Assembly: GCA_016935955.1 (NCBI GenBank)
Contig: JAFGPY010000053.1
Coordinates: 1 to 33,690, forward strand
Direction: 5' to 3'
Source: Planctomycetota bacterium
GTDB lineage: Bacteria; Planctomycetota; Phycisphaerae; FEN-1346; JAACEH01
DNA: 33,690 bases
In this document: positions 7,550 to 15,290 of the stretch, piece after piece
Numbering within the stretch: position 1 is the first letter of the stretch
Layout of the letters: every line of letters starts with the position of its first letter
Program-made: the position numbers and the translations under genes
Notes under the pieces: generated by a model
What the model was told of the DNA's origin: nothing
Databases searched by the model: none
The model's input: only the letters and a program-made list of their open reading frames with translations

Positions 7550-9880
7550 ATGTCACGAAAGGGACTCTTGCTCACCCGAGGCCTCGCGGCACGCGTCGCG
7601 TGCGGAGTGCTCGCGACGGCGTTGCTCGCGGCCGCGACGGCGCCGCTTGCCGCACAGGTGACCGACGAGCAGGTACGCCGGTGCGTCGACGGGGCGGTGG
7701 CCAAGCTCAAGAAGGGACAGAATGCCGACGGCCACTGGGGCGACATCCTGGACCGTTACGGCGGCGGCTATGGCGGGATGACGGCACTGGCGGTGCTCGC
7801 GCTGCTGCAGGCCGGCGTGCCGCCGGACGATGCGGTCGTGGCCAAGGGCATGGCCGCCCTGGAGCGGATGCCCGACGCCGACACGTACGTGGTGTCGCTG
7901 CGGCTGATGGCCATGCTGAAGGCCGACGAGGTGAGCGGCAAACCCGCGCACGCCAAGGAGGCCCGTGCAGCCGTGGCCTGGCTCTCGGAAGCCCAGACGT
8001 ACGTGGGCACGTGGGGTTACAACCGTCGCCTGGCCCAGGAGGCCAGCGCCGACGCCCTGATCACCAACACCGACAACTCCAACACGCAGATGGCTCTGCT
8101 GGCCCTCTACGAGGCGGCCAAGGCCGGCTACGGCGTGGACGACCAGGTCTGGAAGCGCAGCGAGAGCCACTACGTCCGCTCGCAGAACAAAGACGGCGGC
8201 TGGGGCTACCGCATGGGGCCGGGCAACAATTCGTACGGCAGCATGACGGCCGCCGGGCTGGCCAGTCTGTTCGTCACGGGCTCGCGGCTGCACGAGGACA
8301 AGCAGTACAAGTGCGGCACGCCGGAGCGGGTCAAGTTCTGTGGGCAGTACCGCCAGAACGAACCCATCGCCCAGGCCCTGGCCTGGCTGGACAAGAACTT
8401 CTCGGTCAGCGAGCACCCGGGGCTGTCCGGCTCGTACCATTACTATTACCTCTACGCCGTGGAGCGTGTGGGCATCGTCGGCGGCTTGAAGACGATCGGC
8501 CGGTCCGACTGGTTCCGCGAGGGAGCGGCTTTCCTGGTCGGCCGGCAGTTGCCCGACGGCGGCTTCTCGCGCGTCGGCAAGGTCCGCGGCGCGGCCTTCG
8601 ACTACGACGTCGCCTTCGCCATCCTCTTTCTGACCAAGGGCCACGTGCCGCTGCTGGTGAACAAGCTCCGCTGGGGCCGCACGAATCTGGCCTGGAACAT
8701 CGACCGCTACGATGCCGAGCACCTGACGCGATGGATCGGCGACCGGCTGAACGGCAAGCCCGTGGGCTGGCAGACCGTGAGCCTGTCGGACCCGATCGAG
8801 CAGTGGCTCGAAGCGCCGCTGCTGCTGGTCACGGGGCGCGAGGCCCTGGCGCTGACGCCCGCGCAGAGGCAGAAGCTCCGCCAGTATGTCGAGCAGGGCG
8901 GCATGATCCTGGCCGACTCCTGCTGCGACGGCAAGGCGTTCGCCGATTCGGTCCGCGCCCTGGCGGCGGAACTCTTCCCGGAGACCCCACTCGGCGTATT
9001 GCCCGAGACGCATCCGGTGTACCACAGCTTCGAGAGCCTGCCCGGCACGTGGCAGATCGAGGGCCTGACATTCGGGTGCCGCACGCCGCTGCTGCTGTCG
9101 GCCAAGGACCTGAGTTGCTACTGGGAGCAGTCGGACCGACCCGAAAGCGAGGCAGCGCTGAAGATGGGCCTGAACATTGCCGCCTACGTCACGGCGCGGG
9201 AGCCGCTGCGCGATCCGCTGGCGGCCGTGCGGCTCATCGAGCAGACGGCAGAGACGGACGTCGAGCGCGGGGCTCTGTACATCGGCAAGGTCCAACACCT
9301 CGGCGATTGGAACAGCCGACCGCAGGCCATGGACCGGCTGCTGGAGATCCTCAGGAACGATGCCGCCGTGAAGACGGCCAATCACGCCGTACCCGTGAAA
9401 CTGACCGACGCGCGGTTGATGCAACTGCCGGTGCTCTACATGGTCGGCCACCGTGATCCGAAACTCAGCGACGCCGAGAAGGAGGCCCTGAAGCGTTACC
9501 TCGAGCGCGGCGGGTTCCTGATGGCCGAGGCCTGTTGCGGCGAGAAGGCGTTCGACACGGCCTTCCGGGCGTTGATGAAGGAACTGCTGCCCGACCAGCC
9601 GCTGGAACCCGTGCCCGCCGACAGCCCGCTCCTGAACGGCCAGGTGGGCCACAAAATCGAGAAGGTGAGCTTCACCGGACCGGTGGGCCGCGAACAGCCC
9701 AAGCTCGATCGCCCGCAGCTTGAGGCCATCCGCTCGGGCGACCGCTACTGCGTGGTCTATTCACCGTACGCCCTGGGCCCCGGCCTGGACGGCCTGGTAA
9801 CCTTCCAGGCCCGCGGCTACGCGGCCGAGGACGCCCGCCGCATTGCCGCCAACATCCTGCTTTATGCCCTGAACTTTTAA
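7550..9880 (+). CDS. P1: secreted alpha-toroid protein with two DUF4159 domains
   Basis: 776 residues. The signal peptide is at about 1-35 (ending Leu-Ala-Ala-Gln). Toroid repeats at about 36-368 include 'QNADGHWGD', 'QNKDGGWGYR' and 'QLPDGGFSR', with 'NSNTQMALLALYEA' near 180 and 'SYGSMTAAGLASL' near 227. The first DUF4159 is at about 370-555, with 'GGMILADSCC' and 'DLSCYW'. The second is at about 575-776, with 'LGDW' and 'GGFLMAEACCG'. P1 lacks the GCPC motif of P2-P7 and has a different Cys pair (Lys-Cys-Gly ... Phe-Cys-Gly) at that loop. It is the most divergent member at the first-domain junction ('NKLRWGRTN'). No DxDD motif is present, so terpene cyclisation is unlikely. The start has no Shine-Dalgarno and sits beside a TATAAT box. 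The protein should act outside the cytoplasm; its ligand is unknown. Confidence 0.85.
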   Translation: MSRKGLLLTRGLAARVACGVLATALLAAATAPLAAQVTDEQVRRCVDGAVAKLKKGQNADGHWGDILDRYGGGYGGMTALAVLALLQAGVPPDDAVVAKGMAALERMPDADTYVVSLRLMAMLKADEVSGKPAHAKEARAAVAWLSEAQTYVGTWGYNRRLAQEASADALITNTDNSNTQMALLALYEAAKAGYGVDDQVWKRSESHYVRSQNKDGGWGYRMGPGNNSYGSMTAAGLASLFVTGSRLHEDKQYKCGTPERVKFCGQYRQNEPIAQALAWLDKNFSVSEHPGLSGSYHYYYLYAVERVGIVGGLKTIGRSDWFREGAAFLVGRQLPDGGFSRVGKVRGAAFDYDVAFAILFLTKGHVPLLVNKLRWGRTNLAWNIDRYDAEHLTRWIGDRLNGKPVGWQTVSLSDPIEQWLEAPLLLVTGREALALTPAQRQKLRQYVEQGGMILADSCCDGKAFADSVRALAAELFPETPLGVLPETHPVYHSFESLPGTWQIEGLTFGCRTPLLLSAKDLSCYWEQSDRPESEAALKMGLNIAAYVTAREPLRDPLAAVRLIEQTAETDVERGALYIGKVQHLGDWNSRPQAMDRLLEILRNDAAVKTANHAVPVKLTDARLMQLPVLYMVGHRDPKLSDAEKEALKRYLERGGFLMAEACCGEKAFDTAFRALMKELLPDQPLEPVPADSPLLNGQVGHKIEKVSFTGPVGREQPKLDRPQLEAIRSGDRYCVVYSPYALGPGLDGLVTFQARGYAAEDARRIAANILLYALNF

Positions 9881-9969
9881 CGACTTACCCTTGGCGCAGG
9901 CACCCGTCCAAGGTAGACTGCATAGGCGGACAACTCACCCTGTCACACTCTTGATGCTGGAGGTCTCAG

Positions 9970-12525
9970 ATGGAACGTCCACGCGTCTTGCTATGCGCTA
10001 TTGCGCTGCTGGTAGTGGTTCTGGCTGCCCCCCCGCTGCTGGCCCAGTCGGGGATCGAACCGCCGCCGACCGACACGAAGATTGAGGAGGCCATTGCCGA
10101 GGCCTGCCAGACCCTCAAGAAGCTCCAGAACAAGGACGGTTCGTGGGTCGAGTATGCGCAGCACGAAGGGGCCACGACGTCGCTGGCCGTCCAGGCGCTG
10201 CTCCTGGCCGGCGAACCCTACGACAGCGTCACGATTCGCCAGGCCATCGAGGCCCTCGGCGCCGCCAAGATCACACGAACCTACGTCATGGGGTGCCGGG
10301 CCATGGCCTACGCCCAACTGGTCAGGCATTATCCGAATCTTCGCCGACGCCTGGCTGCCGACGCCGTGTGGCTGGCCAGCAACCAGCACCCTGACGGCAT
10401 GTGGGGCTACCTCACCAAGAGCGAGAACAAGGGACGAGGCGACAACTCCGTCACCGGTTTCGCCGTGCTCGGACTGTGCGACGCCTCGATGGTTAACTGC
10501 GAAGTCAGCGACGGCGTCTGGACCAAGCTCTACCGCCACTACACGACCACCCAGACGGCCGACGGCGGCTGGACCTACCAGCCGTTCGTCAAGGAGAAGG
10601 ACACCGACCCCGATCCTGAAGCCTCGGTGACCATCACAGGGCCGTCGCTGGCCAGCCTGATGATCGCCAGCGACCAGTTGCTCAGAACGGCCGGATGCCC
10701 CTGTGCCCGGGGCAAGAGCAGCGGCGGCAAGCTGGACGACACCATCCTCGACAAGGGCATCCAGTGGATGATCGATTACTTCGAGGGCAAGAAGAAGTCG
10801 CATCCCGACTCGAAGTACATCACGTACTACCTGTACGGCCTGCAGCGGGCCGGGCAGGCCTCAGGCCTGAAGACCTTCGGCAAGCACGACTGGTACAAGC
10901 GCGGCGCCGCCCAGATGTACCGCCTGGCCCGGACGTCGGGCGTACGGCCGCTGGTCAAGTCGCTGGACCTGCCGGGCGAGAAGGACAAGAAGGATCCGGA
11001 CTTCAAGCCCCCGCAGATCATCACCATCACCGACTCCAAGGGCAAAGAAAAGCAGTATGTCGCCGACGCCTCCAGCATCGTCGACGTGTCGCTGGCCATT
11101 ATCTTCCTGGTCAAGGGCAACTCGCCGGTGCTGATGAACAAACTGAAGTACGATGGAGACTGGAACCGCCACCGCCGCGACCTCGCCCAGTTGGCGCAGG
11201 AGACGGGCAAACGCCTGGAGCGGCAGTTCCGATGGCAGGTGCTCGACGTCAAGAGTTCGACCAAGGACTGGCACGATTCGCCGCTGCTGTACCTGAGCGG
11301 CGAGGAGGACCTGAAGCTCAGCGACGAGGACAAGAAGAAGCTCAAGCAGTTCTGCTTCGAGGGCGGCACGCTGCTGATCGAGTCCAACTGCGGCAACAGT
11401 TCATTCAACGAGAAGGCCCGGACGCTGATTGCCGAGCTGTGGCCCGACTGGCCGCTGAAGCCCCTGGCCGACGACCACCCGCTCTACACTTGCCAGTTGC
11501 CGATGGAGGCCAAGGGCCTGCTCGAGGGCGTGGACGACGGCGTGCGGACCTTCTGCCTGTTCACCGACAAGGACATCTCCTGCGCCTGGCAGATGCAGGA
11601 CGTGGTCAATCGCAAGGAGGCCTTCGACCTGGCCGTCAATCTGTACGCTTACGCCACGGACAAGGCTCCGGCTCCGGCCAAGCTCCAGGATACGATCGCC
11701 CGGCTGCAGGAGAAGCAGCGGATGATGGAAGAGTGGGAGAAGGCCATGGACGCCGAGAGGGAAGCGGCCAAGAAGGAGAAGCGGCGCATAAGGACAATCC
11801 CCAAACCGTGGATCGACAAGGAAGAGGTCATCAAGATCCAGAAGGTTGTGACCGGCGACCGCCAACTGGTCAACATGCAGTGCCTGGCGCACAAGGGCAA
11901 CTACCAGATCGGCCTGCATTACCAGATGCTCGGCTTGATCATCAGCGAGTTCCAGAAGGAAGCCGGCGTAACGATCGCCATGGGTGCCGCGGCGCCGGCC
12001 GACCAGATCGACGTGGGCATGCCCGACGTGCTGGTGGTCCGCGGCGATTCGCCCATGCAACTGACCGACAACGAGAAGGTCTTCCTGGCCGACTACATGA
12101 CCGGCGGGGGCTTCGTGATCGCCGAGGCCGCCATGGGCCGCAAAGGCTTCGACGAGGACTTCCGCAAGTTCATCGCCGACACCAAGGATCTGAAGCTGGC
12201 GCCTCTGACCGAGGACGATCCGTTCTTCAAGGGCGAAATGGGCGAGTCGCTGAAGGGTCTGGCAATCGAGAATCCGCGATTCAGTCGCGCCGTCCGCGAG
12301 GAGAATCCGGACCTCAAGACGCCCCTCATCTTCCGGATCACCTCGAACGACAAGACGGTCGGCTACTACAGCCCGCTGGATCTGACTTACAGCGCCTCGG
12401 GCTACGGGGCCTACAACCTGCGCGGCTACGACAAGGCCACGGCCGTCAAGATGCTGGTCAACATGCTGCTGATGACCACCAAGAAGCCGCAGCCGGTTGC
12501 CGACAGCGTCTCGGCAGGCAAGTGA
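9970..12525 (+). CDS. P2: secreted alpha-toroid protein with two DUF4159 domains and coiled-coil insert
   Basis: 851 residues, the longest member. The signal peptide is at about 1-26. Toroid motifs 'QNKDGSWVEY', 'QHPDGMWGYL' and 'QTADGGWTYQ' are clear, but the fourth repeat is replaced by a charged Lys/Asp-rich insert of about 50 residues ('GEKDKKDPDFKPPQ') before the Leu-Val-Lys-Gly junction. The SNTQ motif is changed to 'DNSVTGFAVLGL' and the SYGxMT motif to 'ASVTITGPSLASL'. GCPCARGK is near residue 240. The first DUF4159 at about 389-560 has the conserved Cys ('ESNCG'). A strongly charged helix at about 575-612 ('EKQRMMEEWEKAMDAEREAAKKEKRR', given here only by name of its ends E and R) links to the second DUF4159, where that Cys is Met. 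GGAGG lies six bases before the ATG, a strong ribosome site. Confidence 0.85.
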   Translation: MERPRVLLCAIALLVVVLAAPPLLAQSGIEPPPTDTKIEEAIAEACQTLKKLQNKDGSWVEYAQHEGATTSLAVQALLLAGEPYDSVTIRQAIEALGAAKITRTYVMGCRAMAYAQLVRHYPNLRRRLAADAVWLASNQHPDGMWGYLTKSENKGRGDNSVTGFAVLGLCDASMVNCEVSDGVWTKLYRHYTTTQTADGGWTYQPFVKEKDTDPDPEASVTITGPSLASLMIASDQLLRTAGCPCARGKSSGGKLDDTILDKGIQWMIDYFEGKKKSHPDSKYITYYLYGLQRAGQASGLKTFGKHDWYKRGAAQMYRLARTSGVRPLVKSLDLPGEKDKKDPDFKPPQIITITDSKGKEKQYVADASSIVDVSLAIIFLVKGNSPVLMNKLKYDGDWNRHRRDLAQLAQETGKRLERQFRWQVLDVKSSTKDWHDSPLLYLSGEEDLKLSDEDKKKLKQFCFEGGTLLIESNCGNSSFNEKARTLIAELWPDWPLKPLADDHPLYTCQLPMEAKGLLEGVDDGVRTFCLFTDKDISCAWQMQDVVNRKEAFDLAVNLYAYATDKAPAPAKLQDTIARLQEKQRMMEEWEKAMDAEREAAKKEKRRIRTIPKPWIDKEEVIKIQKVVTGDRQLVNMQCLAHKGNYQIGLHYQMLGLIISEFQKEAGVTIAMGAAAPADQIDVGMPDVLVVRGDSPMQLTDNEKVFLADYMTGGGFVIAEAAMGRKGFDEDFRKFIADTKDLKLAPLTEDDPFFKGEMGESLKGLAIENPRFSRAVREENPDLKTPLIFRITSNDKTVGYYSPLDLTYSASGYGAYNLRGYDKATAVKMLVNMLLMTTKKPQPVADSVSAGK

Positions 12526-12595
12526 CGCGGCGAAAACGATGCGGCCGGGGCGGACGTCCTCGAAACACTTCCGCCGGGAAGGGGTTTCTTATACC

Positions 12596-12642
12596 GGGAG
12601 CCCCTGGCGAATGATCGCAGGCGTCCGCAGGTTGCGGCTCCC
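12596..12642 (+). other. stem-loop in the P2-P3 gap
   Basis: Seven-base arms GGGAGCC and GGCTCCC enclose a 33-base loop, ending 29 bases before the P3 start. It has no T-tract. It might shape the P3 leader or be chance in GC-rich DNA. Confidence 0.2.
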
Positions 12643-12671
12643 TGTCGCTCTCCCGCGGAAAGGACCGCGCC

Positions 12672-14975
12672 ATGCGAATGCCGCTGCTGACGACGGTCGT
12701 GCTGCTGGTCATGACGGTTCAGGCGTCGGCCCAGGACACCATCTCCAACCAGGGCCGCCGCGTCCGCGAGAAGATCGACAAGGAAGTCCAGTACCTGTTC
12801 AGCCTGCAGCAACCGGACGGCCGGTTCACGCGTCCCGACGACAGCTTCGCCGATCGCAACAACACCAACTATGCCGGCAAAGACGCCGCTGCGATGCTCG
12901 GCCTGACGCTGGCGGGCATGACTACGCAGGACAAACGCGTGGCCCTGGGATTTGACGCCCTGTTGACCGCTCAACTCCAGGGCTCCTACGCCACGACGCT
13001 CCGCGTCTCGGTCATCACCAAGCTGTGGGATTCGCTCGACGAGCCGCGACGCAAGCGCAGCGAGTTCATCCTCGAACAGGACCTGACCTGGCTGGTCGGA
13101 GCCCAGAACACCCTCGGCGGTTGGGGCTACACCTTCAACGACGGCAAGAATACCTACGGCTGGGATTTCTGCGTGACGGCCCACGCCACGCGGGCCATGG
13201 CCGAGGCCTACCAGACGGCCACGCGATTCAAGAAGGATCCGTTCCTGAAGACGCAGAAGCTCTGCCTCGACCGCCAGAACCGCGACGGCGGCTGGCCCTA
13301 CGGTCGCGGCAGCGGCTACGGCCGCGAGGACGGCGCCTCCTACGGCACCATGACCGCCGCAACAGTGGCCTCGCTGCTGGAGACGCGGCGGTTGCTGGAA
13401 CCGGAAATCGGCTGCCCGTGCGGCCGACCCACCCGCGCCACCAAGGCCACGACCCAGGCCATCGAGGCCGGACTGCAGTGGATCGCCGACCACTTCCAAG
13501 CCGACAAGAACCCCGAGAGCAATGGAAACATGTGGCGCTGGTACTGGTTGTACTGCACCGCCCGAGTGGGCAAGGCGACGGGCTACAAGTACCTCGGCAC
13601 GCATGACTGGTATCGCGAGGGAGCGTCGGCCATCGTCAACGGCAATCGCGAAGGGGACCCTCAAAGCGAGGGGGCCATCAGCGAGTCGGCCTGCGGCATC
13701 GGCTTCCTGACCTCGTGCACCGAACCAATCCTGCTCAACAAAATGAAGTACCATGGCAAGTGGGACGAGCATCCCTACGATGCGGCCCTGTGGACCGAAT
13801 CCGTGGCCAGGGAGACCTGCCAACCGCTGCGCTGGCAGGTGCTCGACCTGAGCCGCGCGACCGACGAGTTCCTGGAGTCGCCGATTACGCTGATCTCCTG
13901 TGAGGGCGACCTCGCGCTGACCGACGACGAGAAGAAGAAGCTCCGTGATATTACCGACCACGGCGGCACGATCTTCCTGGAGGCCATCTGCGGCGACCGC
14001 AAGGCGGCCACGGCGTTTCAGCGGCTGAGTAAGGAGATTTGGCCCGAATGGCCGCTCGAGATGATCGGCAAGGACGATCCGCTCTGGTCGGCCGACCTGA
14101 AGCTCGTCGGCCGGTTGCCGCGGCTGGACGGCATCCACGACGGCGTACGGACGATCGTGCTGACGGCACCGCTCGGGCTTTCGTGCGAGTTCATGCCCGA
14201 TGCGGCCCGCAAGAATCCCCTGCCCTTGCAGGCGGTGCGCAATCTCTACGCCTACGCGCTGGATCATGGCCGCCCGCCGGCGCGGTTCGAGGTTCGCGAC
14301 GACGGATTCGCCGCCAAGTACGGCAAGAACAAGCTCAAAGCCGGCTCGCGCAAGACCGTCACGCTGTCGCGCATCAGGCACGGCGGCCCGTGGGCCAGCG
14401 GCGACAATTACCATCCGTGGCAGCGGCTGTCGGCCAACCTCCAGAAGAGCTGCGGACTGAAGATCGAACAGGCCCCGGCCACGCAGCCCGGTCAGCCGGT
14501 GGCCGAGGGCGTGGACTTTCTCTACCTGACCGGCCGCAGCGTCGCCGGACTGGGCGAGGCGGAGCAGGCCTGGTTGAAGGACTACCTGGCCAAGGGAGGC
14601 TTCCTGCTGGCCGAGGCTACGTGCGGCGACCCGGCGTTCGACCAGTCGCTGCGTCCGTTGCTGGAGCAGATGGGGCTGCGGCTTGAGCCCGTGACGAGCG
14701 ATTCTCCGCTGCTGAGCGGACAGTTGTTCGACGCCACAGGACACGCGATCAGCAAGGTCGACTATAGCCGCACGCTGAAGTCCGCTCAGCCCGGCAAAAA
14801 CAACGTGGCGGTCTTCGACATTTTCGACGGCCGGCGACGAGTCGGCCTGTACAGTCCGCACGACATTCTGTATTCTCACATCGGCTACGCGGCGTTCGCC
14901 AGCCAGGGCTACGCCCCTGCCGACGCCCGAGCGCTGGCCGAGAATATTGCGCTGCTGATGAGCATCAAGCTCTGA
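12672..14975 (+). CDS. P3: secreted alpha-toroid protein with two DUF4159 domains
   Basis: 767 residues. The signal peptide is at about 1-21 (Val-Gln-Ala-Ser-Ala-Gln). Toroid repeats include 'QQPDGRFTRP', 'QNTLGGWGYT' and 'QNRDGGWPYG'; the SNTQ position is replaced by 'DFCVTAHATRAMAEA', while 'SYGTMTAATVASL' is kept. GCPCGRPT is near 248. 'THDWYREGASAIV' precedes a poor fourth repeat with no QW motif. The first DUF4159 at about 355-540 has 'EAICGD', 'WPEWPL' and 'GLSCEF'; the second at about 565-767 has 'GGFLLAEATCGD', so both domains keep the Cys. It is closest to P4 by shared N-terminal and C-terminal motifs ('LALL' replaced by 'NIALLMS' at the end of both). AAAGGA lies seven bases before the ATG. 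Confidence 0.85.
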   Translation: MRMPLLTTVVLLVMTVQASAQDTISNQGRRVREKIDKEVQYLFSLQQPDGRFTRPDDSFADRNNTNYAGKDAAAMLGLTLAGMTTQDKRVALGFDALLTAQLQGSYATTLRVSVITKLWDSLDEPRRKRSEFILEQDLTWLVGAQNTLGGWGYTFNDGKNTYGWDFCVTAHATRAMAEAYQTATRFKKDPFLKTQKLCLDRQNRDGGWPYGRGSGYGREDGASYGTMTAATVASLLETRRLLEPEIGCPCGRPTRATKATTQAIEAGLQWIADHFQADKNPESNGNMWRWYWLYCTARVGKATGYKYLGTHDWYREGASAIVNGNREGDPQSEGAISESACGIGFLTSCTEPILLNKMKYHGKWDEHPYDAALWTESVARETCQPLRWQVLDLSRATDEFLESPITLISCEGDLALTDDEKKKLRDITDHGGTIFLEAICGDRKAATAFQRLSKEIWPEWPLEMIGKDDPLWSADLKLVGRLPRLDGIHDGVRTIVLTAPLGLSCEFMPDAARKNPLPLQAVRNLYAYALDHGRPPARFEVRDDGFAAKYGKNKLKAGSRKTVTLSRIRHGGPWASGDNYHPWQRLSANLQKSCGLKIEQAPATQPGQPVAEGVDFLYLTGRSVAGLGEAEQAWLKDYLAKGGFLLAEATCGDPAFDQSLRPLLEQMGLRLEPVTSDSPLLSGQLFDATGHAISKVDYSRTLKSAQPGKNNVAVFDIFDGRRRVGLYSPHDILYSHIGYAAFASQGYAPADARALAENIALLMSIKL

Positions 14976-15290
14976 ACGGCTGCGCGGTGCGGGGGCGGGT
15001 GACGCGACCGGGTGGCAATCGAATGGATGCGGGGCGAGGGGCGTCCATAGTCTTACGTCGCCCCACAGGCGGGCCCGGCGAAAGCCACAGTTGAAAGATG
15101 TCTTCAACGTGAGTAGACTGGCGGATGTCTACAGCCCGCGGGGCATCTTATAGAGCGGTCCGGCCATGCGGCAAAGATCCGTCCGGAATGACATATCGCC
15201 GGTACAGGGTCGACGAGGCGCGGGCATTTCTGACGAACATCTCGATTCTTGCGAGCCTGGAGCAGTGACGGGCATTGGGGGCGGGTGCAG
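14976..15290. other. 315-base gap between P3 and P4
   Basis: The largest gap in the array. It contains a seven-base-pair stem (GGGGCGA at 15031 / TCGCCCC at 15058), a near hairpin GTTGAAAGA/TCTTCAAC around 15090-15108 and a six-base-pair stem GTAGAC/GTCTAC at 15113-15132. No gene and no clear promoter was seen. The stems could include a transcript end for P3 and a leader for P4, but none has a T-tract. Confidence 0.4.

Noticed and set aside
12426..15107. Long minus-strand open frame (about 890 codons) across P3
   Set aside because: Same mirror effect; it has no ribosome site, no domain and crosses gene boundaries of the array.
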